Shown one piece after another: positions 47,001 through 55,000 of a stretch of DNA of 55,000 nucleotides (positions are counted from its first letter, which is position 1; every line of letters begins with the position of its first letter). Origin of the DNA: Mesostigma viride (Eukaryota > Streptophyta > Mesostigmatophyceae > Mesostigmatales > Mesostigmataceae). A program made the position numbers and the translations under genes. Location: NCBI GenBank assembly GCA_009746045.1, contig RPFO01000246.1, forward strand, positions 2,372,269 to 2,427,268, given 5' to 3'. Below the pieces are notes generated by a model. It was not told the DNA's origin. It ran no database searches and saw only the letters and a program-made list of their open reading frames with translations.

Positions 47001-50000
47001 CAACCGCCGCAACAGTTTCCTGCGGGACGCCCCCGTGCTTGGGGAGTATCGTGTCTGTCACGCGCGGCACAAGCGGGGCGCGCGATTCCACTGCAACGTG
47101 GTCCTCGTGGAGGCCAGCAGCAGCGAGGGGGAGGGGGAGGGGGAGGGCGACCGTGGCCAGATGTCCAGGGGGGGGTCGCAGGCGGGAAACGTGGGATGGG
47201 AGCCTGGCGCGGCCAGGAGGATAATGCACAGCGGTAGGTGGCATCGCTGCGAGTGCGCCCATTCCAAAGCGCGCAGCCTCACAGCCTACGCGTGAGCAAG
47301 GGGCGCTGCTTCATCTTGTGTATGCTGATGTGGCTGCCATGAGTGTCATCCCTTCACGGGTTTGGCCACCCCTTAAATTTCATGGCCCTAGACTCTATGG
47401 CCCACACATGGGTCGTACGTGGGTCGCATGTGGGTCGCACGTGGTTTGTGTGTGGGTCGCCGTGTGCACTGGAACTGGAACTGGAAAGTTGTGATGCGTT
47501 GGCTGCGTGACTGACCCGTGGGTACCAAGGTACCTCGGCGGGGGTCCTCTTATAGTCTGCTACCTGGTCATCATGCATGCATGCCACTCACCGTTCATCA
47601 TGCATGCTACTTACTTGCTGCTGGCACTTGGGTGCTGCACCGCATGGGATGCACCCGACCATCTGCGCTGCGCTGCACCGACGCCCGCCCACGCACGGGG
47701 GCAACTGGCTCCAACGGCGCTGCAGGGGCCAGGGACAACACGCCGGCATCCATGACCAGAGCAGTGTCCTTCACATTCCCGTACGTTGCGCCGTGTTGCT
47801 TTTACTTCCAGCGGCTGCACCCCATGCCCGCAAGCTGCTCTTCTACTTATGTCTGAGGACAGCATCCCTTGTGTTTTCTTTAACTTGCGTTCTTAAACGT
47901 TTCCACCCCGGACAGCATGTCACAGCATCTGCCCCACCCATTCAATGATGTTAAGTTCTATAAAATGTTATGTAGCATGTCTTGGTAGGCATCCATGCAG
48001 CTGCCACCAGGGGCCGTTTGGTTTGACTGGGTTCATGGGGTTGCCTAGTATGGGGGCGGGGCGCTGGCATGCGGCAAGTGTGCGATGATGGCTTGTCATG
48101 GGCGTGGCCTACAGCAAGCTTGTGTGTGCGGTGGCCACTGTCCACTTTGCCTTCGCTGTGCGGAAGATGACCCTGTGGTAATCTGCATGGCAATCATGGA
48201 CCACTTGGGGGCTAGCCCTTTGCCACGCAAGCCATTTTTTCACTTCCAAGTTTATGGGGTATCTTATGCCTCATATCTCTTAGTGTACTATTGAAGCATG
48301 TTTTTTTGTTGCCGTAGTGCACGGACAACAGGGATGGGGTGCCCTGGCATTACATGGTTTCCTTTGAGATTTTTGCATTCGGCCATGTGTGGAGTTTCGA
48401 ACGTCCGGAAAATCTGTTGACTCGGCCACTCCGTGGCTTTTAGCCAGTAAAACTTGGGCCCGGCTCAGCCACGTGTGGCGGGATACCCAAGCGGCCTACC
48501 TCTAACCCTCATTGGTGCAGCGAAGTGATTCTCCGGCGCAGAACGAACCAGCGGGCCGGCAGCCCAGCATGGCCACCCCTGGAACTTCAGCGCCACCTGC
48601 GTACTGGGCGGTTCGTGGCGGAAAGGTGGCCGAAGAATCCTCTTACACAGCCAACCGTGGCGTCAGCTGTAGTAGGGTCGACTTATATGCACATTGACTG
48701 TGTGGTGACCGGAAAGGACAAAGTAGAACAGCACCGCCAAGGTGTGGCTAATAGACCCCTCTTCCAAAGGGTGTGGCACAGCCAGAAATCACCAAAATAA
48801 GTGCTACACCACCACAATTTGCGGCAGCCACTAGTAAAGACACTGTGTAACACTAATGCTGATAAGGGTAGCGATGAAGCCCATGCCCCGTTTATTGCTG
48901 CTTCTCGCTGACACCACCAATCCTGTTGTGAGTGGTGCAGGTAGGCGCATCCATGCTGGATCTGCGATCATCATAGGTTACAATTGGCACCAAGCGAGGC
49001 ATAGTTTTAAGTTTGCCTTGCAATGTTGCCTGTTGCCCGCTGGTGTTGCAATGGCAGTTGAAGGCCCTGCCGTAGTTGGCACCAACTAGCTACATGGGTC
49101 AACCGTGGCACCCTGGGGGGGCGCTATCGTTGAGAGGTGAGGCTGCTTTTCAAACATTTTCATGCTGAGAAACAGTTAGCGCTGGCGCTCGCCTGCCTCT
49201 CCTGGGCGTTACCTGCAGGGAGTACCGGGAAGGAGGCGAGCTGCAGGGACCCGCCCCCTCCTCGGTGCAACCTAACGGCGCTCCTGCCAGCGCGGGCGAG
49301 CGTGCGCACCCTGCAGGGGCGGGGGAAAGCCCCCACATGCACGGCCACAAGAAGCGGCGGCGGCGCGCCCGCTATGTCGCCATGGTCTCTCGAACGCCCG
49401 TCCGGGAGGACGACAGCTTTGACGACGAAACCTGGGAGGTGGGTCCCTGGCGTATCGGCCGCATGTTGGACATGGGCGGCTGGTCCAAGGTGTGCCTGGC
49501 CACGCACGTGGAGACGGGCGAGCTGGCGGCCGCCAAGGTGGCGGACAAGGCGGCGCTGCGCCATGAGCTGGCGGACTACATGATCGAGAACGAGATGTTG
49601 GTGCTGCGCGCGCTGCAGCGGCACTGGCAGGTGGGTGGGAATCGGCAGGGGCAGGTGGGTGGGTGCGGCGAGGCAGGTGGGTGGGTGCGGCGAGGCAGGT
49701 GGGTGGGTGCAGCGAGGCAGGGGATGGATTGCAGCAGTGGCAGGTGGGTAAGCGCAGCAGTGGCAGGGGGGTGGGTGAGTGCGGGGCGTCCCACTGGCGG
49801 GCGCGAGAGCAGCCTCAAGGCAGCCTTCCAGCCAAGGGCTCAGGTGGCGGTATACATCTCGGGGTTGGAGGCAATAGCCAATGAGAGAGGGAGTGATAAG
49901 TGACAGAAGAGATAGAGGGAGGGATGTGCCCCGCTGGCTTTTTTGTGTGGCTTTCTGAGGCGGATGTCAATCCTTTTGAGGCATCCAGGTAGGAGCCTTG

Positions 50001-53000
50001 GACGTTCAGGGATCTAATGTACTGTGTACGAGCGACCTGCGGTATCCTCTGCGAGCGTTCATCAATGCAGTGACCAGGACAGTGCTGGGGTGGAGCGGTG
50101 GGGTACGTGCGGTTACGCCGTGGGTCCTCTGCCAGTCGCGAGCAGGGCGGCTCTTGTGGCGACATGGCGGGTGACCAATGCGTCCTAAAGGCTGGAACTG
50201 ACGGAACCCTGTAGTTTTGCGTGAAAGGGTCCATCATGCCGATCTGCCGGCTGGTTTCGGATGCACGTGTTGATGCTGCTTAGCAATAACCATTTGCAGG
50301 AGAAGCATTATACACGGGGCCGTCTTCGTCGTCCTCGTCATCAACCCGTGTGTAGCGTCATCCTCGCCACATCGGTTACATTTCGTGTTAGGTGGTCTTA
50401 TACTAGTAATTGCCAGGATAGGTGCGATGGTATTGTCCCACCAAACATGAGTTCTGCCATCCTGTTCATCAGCCTGTTGCGTTCTCTAATTGTCGCGTCC
50501 TCTAAATATGGCGTCCTCTGATTGTCGCTTTCTCTAATTGCCGCATCCTCTAATTGTTGTGTCCTCTGATTGTCGCTTTCTCTGATTGCCGCGTCCTGTA
50601 ATTGTGGCATCTCTGATTATCACACTATCTAGTTGTCGCGTTCTCTGATTGTCACATTCTCTCACCTTGGTGCCCTCAGAAGGAGGCGCGACCTGGACCC
50701 GACGAGCGGCAGCAGCACCCGAACATCGAGCAGCTGCTGGACGTCGCGGAGACGTCTACCCATGTGGTGCTGCTGCTAGAGCTGGTGCGCGGGTCCAATG
50801 TGAGTAAAGGAGCGTGAGTATCGTTGGGGGGGTCTTAGGTCGAACATGAGTGCACCGGCTGTCATGTGAGTGGACTCCTGTCACATGGTGACTGGTGAGG
50901 GGGGCGTGATTAATTCCGGGCGATTCCAACGTGCGTAACGGCGGCCATGGTAGTGAATGGGTCGAATGGGAGTGACGGGGTTATGACTGTGTGGAGGTCC
51001 AATGTGAGTGAGGGACCACCTGCTAATGCGAGGCCCCTGCGTGGTGAGCTTGGCGGAGTACTCAGCAGCAGAGTACTCAGCAGCCGCTGCCTCGTGTGGT
51101 GCCAATGGGAAGTGGCTGGTGCCAAACTTGTGACGCTTTTTTCCCCGAGCTGGTCTCCGGTTGTTACGTGGGTGTGGTTGTGAGAGCCTCTCATCCTGTT
51201 CCTACGGCATGGACAGTCGGTGGGTGGCGCTGCATGAGATGAGGGCGCCCAGCATGACAGGTGGCATCAAGTGCAGCCCGCACCAGGGGGGATGCGAAGG
51301 AGAGTTGTCCTGGTCTCTACTGCCAACTTGACCCCCCCCCGGCTTCTCCTGCACCTTTAGGGGTAGCCTTAGGTGCCTTCGCCCATCCTGCTCCATCCCC
51401 CCCCCCAGCTCAATGCTTGATCACCTACACAAGGCGCCGTCATTCGTCACCAGGTCGCGCAGAAAAGGCACTGTCATTCTTGTTGTTTTCACGATGTTTC
51501 CGGATCGCACCCACCACAATTGTGTGGCACCGGTCCGCCATGCCCAACTCCTTCCTCTCCACCCGATGTCCCTTGCCCCGCCCCCCCCGCCCCCCTCCCC
51601 TGTGGTCTCCGCCGACGCACCCATGGTCTCCCCCCCCTTGCCCTCTCTCAATCTCCCCCCCCCGCTGCCCCCCTCTACCTTTTGCCCCTCTCCTTTCCCC
51701 TTTTAAACCCGCCACCCACCACCCGCCAGCTCAACTTCCTCGCCATGTGCCGCGACGGCGTGGCGGAGCCTCAGGCAGCCGCCTACTTCCAGCAGGTGTG
51801 CGCGGCGGTGGCGCACATGCACGCGGCGGGCGTGGCGCATTTGGACCTGAAGCTGGCAAACTTCCTCGTGGAACAGCAGGCAAGTGGGCCGCGATGGCAG
51901 TGGGTCACTTAACTGTGGCCCATTCAACCCTCGGTCACTGTGCCATGAGCCATTCAACCCTGGGTCAATGCACTGTGGGCCGTTAACCCTGGGTCATTGT
52001 ACCCTGGGTCATTGTACCCTGGGTCCCTGTGCCGTGGCCATTTAACCCTGGGTCACGGTGTCGTGGGTCACTCCACTGCGCTCACTGCATCGTTGCAGCG
52101 TACCATGCCACCGTGCTGTTATGCTGAATAACAATAGTTGTCCCTGCGGTAGTGACTACAGTTATCCGCTGCAGGGACTATGCCTCCCACAGCATCGCGA
52201 CTGTCTTGGATTTTCATGTCCGCGCGTTGGGCTCCCACAGCATCGCGACTGTCTTGGATTTTCATGTCCACGCGTTGGGCTCCCACAGCATCGCGACTGT
52301 CTTGGATTTTCATGTCCACGCGTTGGAGGGAGCACATGCATCCCTCCATGTGGCTCGTCATGACTGCTTTCAAATGTGTTGCCACGCCAACACAAGTGTT
52401 TGAGCGCGCGCATGCATGTGTTTGGCCGTTCAGCCTTTTTTGTTCACCTCTCCCTCCATGCTGGATGCTGGCGGTTGCGTGCTACTTATGGATTCTCTAC
52501 CTGCTGCTGGCGGTTGTGTGCTACATATGGATTCTCTACCTGCTGGCGGTTGTGTGCTACATATGGATTCTCTACCTGCTGGCGGTTGTGTGCTACATAT
52601 GGATTCTCTACCTGATGCTGGCGGTTGCGTCCTACATATGGATTCTCTACCTGCTGGCGGTTGTGTGCTACATATGGATTCTCTACCTGCTGGCGGTTGT
52701 GTGCTACATATGGATTCTCTACCTGCTGGCGGTTGTGTGCTACGTATGGATTCTCTACCTGCTGGCAGTTGTGTGCTACGTATGGATTCTCTACCTGCTG
52801 GTACTCCTGCTGGTCAGTGGAAGGACTTCGCGCAAGATAGCACCCTTGCCCTCGGTGCAGGCCATGCAACAATTTGCTACTGGTGACAGATGCTGGTGCT
52901 TGCACCGCACACACACGTCTGATGGTGCAGATCGGCCCACGTGGTTATCCACAGGCAGTCAAGTACATCATGGAAGCATAAGCGGCTGTGTTCTTGTTTC

Positions 53001-53995
53001 GCATCCCATAACCTTGCGCAGGGTCAGTGTTTTTTTTAGCCTTGTCCTGGCTTTACCTGCTCCTTGTGCAATCACGTGTGCTTACATGGTTGGGTATCGC
53101 CACGTCTCTTGTTTCTGCTGCCCATGCCCCACGGCGCTTGCAGACGCAGCGCGTGTTGGTGGTGGATTTCGGGATCAGCCTCCTGATGCCCACCAACGAC
53201 GACGCAGGGGCCCAGAAGACGGAGCCGGTGGGAAGCTACCTGTTTGCTGCGCCCGAGGTGTTTGCTGGCACCCCGTACGACGCACGTCGCGCCGACATCT
53301 GGTCGCTTGGCATCTGCCTCTATGTGCTCATCACCGCCAACACGTGCGTGCCCTTACGTGTCTTGTGTGTTATGCTTGGACTGCCTCTCGCGTGGGGGGG
53401 AACCAGTTAGCCAAGGTGCTGGACCTATTATTGGACAAATCCCTGTCCCATGTCACAGCCACTAATGATTCACGGCCCCAAACTTAAATCAGGCACCGTT
53501 TGTTCTGCACAACGGGGTTACTGTACCTGATGCTCTGCTGATGGAGATTCCATCTACTCTCCCTGACTCCACCTGGCTGACGGCTCGCAGTTGATGTCCC
53601 TGCTGACGCGGTCCGTGTGCTCGTGCGTGCATTTGTGCACATGTTTTTATGCGTGTATTTGCTCACGTGTGTTCACATGTGTATGTGTTCATGCATGTGT
53701 TGGTCTGCGTGTTTGCGTTTGTTGCTGCAGGTTTTTCGACCCGCTGTCGTCGATCGAAGACGGCGAGATGATGCTGACGCCCACGCCGTGGAACATGCTG
53801 GACCGGGTGAGCCCCTCCTGCATGCGCCTGCTCACGCGGCTGCTGCAGGTGGACCCGCTCAGGCGGCCGCTCGCCAAGGACATTCTGGACGACGAATGGT
53901 TCACGATTGCAAGGGAAATGGGGAATGAATTAACGCCCGGAAGCTCTCAGACGGATCTGTATGGTTCAAGCTGTCCGGAATCCCCCTTCTACTGA
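41016..53995 (+). CDS. PAS-domain serine/threonine protein kinase, about 11 exons
   Basis: Exons: 41016-41559, 42608-42909, 44285-44403, 45295-46851, 47016-47237, 48521-48625 (tentative), 49219-49630, 50680-50799, 51730-51879, 53144-53343, 53731-53995 (3996 bp, 1331 aa). PAS-like regions: PAIMTLSPEGRIITAG then IFGYEDLVGMDF (exon 1); EALITADLRGIIVWCNRAAE then GVFGYPPGTLVGSSINRLMP (exons 2-4); FEQLFGYSEAELVGRDIAEV then LGEYRVCHARHKRGARF (exons 4-5). The kinase domain (about 1027-1310) has GRMLDMGGWSKVCLA, the AAAKV lysine, HLDLKLANFLV, VDFG, AAPEVFAG and DIWSLGICLYVL. It therefore phosphorylates Ser/Thr and looks closest to CAMK/AMPK/PASK kinases. HLD replaces HRD and the glycine loop is degenerate, but catalytic Lys and both Asp are present. 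The ligand of the PAS domains is unknown. Uncertain parts: the donor after 47233 or 47237, and exon 48521-48625 (an open protein also results if it is skipped). Confidence 0.85.
41645..41835 (-). repeat. Dispersed repeat with CTCC..GGGAG hairpin (reverse copy)
   Basis: The reverse complement matches 11120-11370: CATGACTCC, GTTGGGAGATCATGTAGCAC, GTATTCCC, CGAAACCGAACTAAGCT, AGCAAAGCGCC, CCTTCCTCCT in the same order. It lies in PAS kinase intron 1 (41560-42607). The 27-bp sequence shared with 15868-15894 lies just beyond it (41846-41872). Confidence 0.65.
42975..43318. repeat. GGGGGA polypurine array
   Basis: About 340 bp consisting almost only of G and A (GGGGA, GGGGGA, GGGA and rare GGGGT) lie in PAS kinase intron 2 (42910-44284), starting 65 bp after the donor. 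The transcript would be G-rich. It mirrors the C/T array of the JmjC gene. Confidence 0.95.
45062..45226. repeat. 31-bp minisatellite, 5 copies
   Basis: GTAGTATTGA recurs at 45091, 45122, 45153, 45184 and 45215 with ACTCTTCTAATCA between. The array lies in PAS kinase intron 3, ending about 70 bp before the exon 4 acceptor (45295). Confidence 0.92.
49631..49795. repeat. Degenerate G-rich repeat after a kinase exon
   Basis: Irregular 19-20-bp units containing GGTGGGTGCGGCGAGGCA begin right at the donor of the 49219-49630 exon and fill the start of the intron. The frame stays open across it, but the match to kinase sequence stops at the donor. Confidence 0.75.
50480..50665. repeat. Degenerate CTCTGATTGTCGC repeat
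   Basis: About ten irregular units of roughly 15-18 bp (TCTCTGATTGTCGC and CCTCTAATTGCCGC types) lie in the PAS kinase intron ending at the 50680 exon. Confidence 0.8.
51880..51885 (+). promoter_or_regulatory. GC-AG intron donor (GCAAGT)
   Basis: The exon ending ...NFLVEQQ (51879) is followed by CAG|GCAAGT with no usable GT nearby. It joins in phase 0 to the exon at 53144 (TQRVLVVDFG). This fits the consensus of the rare GC-AG intron class. Confidence 0.75.
51900..52090. repeat. Degenerate CCTGGGTCATT repeat
   Basis: Irregular copies of ACCCTGGGTCATTGT and GGTCACT(G/T)TGCCATG lie just after the GC donor in the PAS kinase intron. Confidence 0.75.
52185..52330. repeat. 48-bp minisatellite, 3 copies
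   Basis: AGCATCGCGACTGTCTTGGA recurs at 52191, 52239 and 52287, giving a 48-bp period, in the same PAS kinase intron. Confidence 0.93.
52464..52806. repeat. 36-bp minisatellite, about 9 copies
   Basis: Units contain TATGGATTCTCTACCTGCTG and GGCGGTTGTGTGCTAC with small insertions, 36 bp each, in the PAS kinase intron (51880-53143). ORFs through it on both strands are repeat artefacts. Confidence 0.94.
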
Positions 53996-54308
53996 CCTGC
54001 ACATGTACGATAGAAACCCACATTTTTGTTATTCTTTGAAGTGTTGCAGGTATTTGATGGGATGCACGGAATTTTCGGCTTTGTGCAACCAGTTATTTAT
54101 TTGGGTTTGAGCCTTTGCCATACCTCAGAATTGTTTTATGCCCATGTTCGTTCGTCGCTACCATCTCTTTTTCCTTTCGAGGAGATTTTTTCAACAATGG
54201 CGAACATGCCATGATTGCCATCATGAATATTTAGCTTTGCTGTTTGCCAATTCCCTATGCCCGAGCGGGGAAGCCAAATTGAATCATGCATGTTGGCAAG
54301 CGCATACA

Positions 54309-54419
54309 TGTAAGCGGACCCACTGTTTCCAGGGCTACGGCCAGATGATGCACGCACACACCTGTAATGGTGTTAATCGATCGGTACGTCAATGGAGCCG
54401 GCCTTCACGATGCATGTAA
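54309..54419 (+). terminator. TGTAA polyadenylation-type signals
   Basis: TGTAA occurs at 54309-54313, 54363-54367 and 54415-54419, 310-420 bp after the kinase stop codon. This matches the chlorophyte signal. Which one is used cannot be decided from sequence. Confidence 0.45.
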
Positions 54420-54499
54420 CGGGGCCACCGACCATCTTTGTGACAATGTGATCAGCTGGCCCATCAAAACAAAGATCGATATCTCAAAAGTTACTATTT

Positions 54500-54560
54500 A
54501 GGACCAGCTTGTATGGTTAATTCATCATTGCTCCCGTTTGGGAGTCACGGAGTAATAACC
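54500..54560 (-). repeat. CTCCCGTTTGGGAG hairpin copy beside GATG array
   Basis: GCTCCCGTTTGGGAGTCACG, flanked by ATTCATCATT and GGAGTAATAACCCC, immediately precedes the GATG array. It resembles the hairpin cores at 10479, 11178, 14012 and 41790. Confidence 0.5.
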
Positions 54561-54562
54561 CC

Positions 54563-55000
54563 GATGGATGGATGGACGGATGGATGGAAGGATGGGTCGA
54601 TGGATGGATGGATGGATGGATGGATGGATGGATGGATGGATGGATGGATGGATGGATGGATGGATGGATGGATGGATGGATGGATGGATGGATGGATGGA
54701 TGGATGGATGGATGGATGGATGGATGGATGGATGGATGGATGGATGGATGGATGGATGGATGGATGGATGGATGGATGGATGGATGGATGGATGGATGGA
54801 TGGATGGATGGATGGATGGATGGATGGATGGATGGATGGATGGATGGATGGATGGATGGATGGATGGATGGATGGATGGATGGATGGATGGATGGATGGA
54901 TGGATGGATGGATGGATGGATGGATGGATGGATGGATGGATGGATGGATGGATGGATGGATGGATGGATGGATGGATGGATGGATGGATGGATGGATGGA
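54563..55000. repeat. GATG tetranucleotide array to window end
   Basis: About 108 GATG units, with a few variants in the first 40 bp and then perfect, run off the window end. The array is not telomeric. Confidence 0.97.

Noticed and set aside
48400-48520. tRNA-like words (TTTCGAACG, CCCAAGCGGCC)
   Set aside because: No complete cloverleaf with acceptor stem and anticodon arm could be formed in order.
48521-48625. Reading this PAS kinase exon in the frame starting RSDSPAQNEP
   Set aside because: That frame is phase 0, which does not join the next exon (needs phase 2). The alternative frame fits but is still only tentative.

Overview
The window looks like nuclear DNA of a green alga. The evidence is many small GC-rich exons, GT-AG introns of 0.1 to 2 kb, TGTAA polyadenylation-type signals after two genes (16763-16767 on the minus strand; 54309, 54363 and 54415 on the plus strand), and algal gene content. 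A chlorophycean-like genus is likely, but I cannot name the species. No prokaryotic operon, CRISPR array, tRNA or rRNA was recognised.

Five spliced protein-coding genes can be rebuilt exon by exon. In each, splice phases agree across junctions and the total length is a multiple of three. (1) 613-9822 (+): PAPS-dependent sulfotransferase, 7 exons, about 458 aa. (2) 16965-20241 (-): small protein with a DnaJ-type four-CxxC zinc finger, 7 exons, 149 aa. (3) 21198-27054 (+): JmjC/cupin-8 Fe(II)/2-oxoglutarate oxygenase with a very long low-complexity tail, 4 exons, 1256 aa. (4) 28007-39660 (-): FOP/CEP43-like basal-body protein, 14 exons, 536 aa. (5) 41016-53995 (+): protein kinase with three PAS-like regions, about 11 exons, roughly 1331 aa. 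Genes 2 and 3 are divergent over about 1 kb; genes 4 and 5 are divergent over about 1.35 kb. These are ordinary chromosomal genes and do not form one pathway. A cilium/basal-body gene (FOP) does sit head to head with a sensory-type kinase.

The space between and inside the genes is dominated by tandem repeats. Most long introns carry one or more arrays, with units of 2 to 78 bp, and the window begins and ends inside arrays. Many minisatellite periods are multiples of three (9, 15, 24, 36, 48, 57, 57, 78), so they stay open in several frames and produce long spurious ORFs.

Mobile-element remains are the 3' part of a non-LTR retrotransposon with a restriction-like endonuclease domain (12640-13480, +), a frameshifted reverse-transcriptase fragment (13482-13880, -), a deleted relative of the first element (27160-27550), nested inverted-repeat (MITE-like) elements in a sulfotransferase intron (7811-8333), and a short dispersed family with a CTCC..GGGAG hairpin, usually beside microsatellites. 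Stretches 9823-12640, 13881-16960 and 27550-28006 hold no gene I can support.
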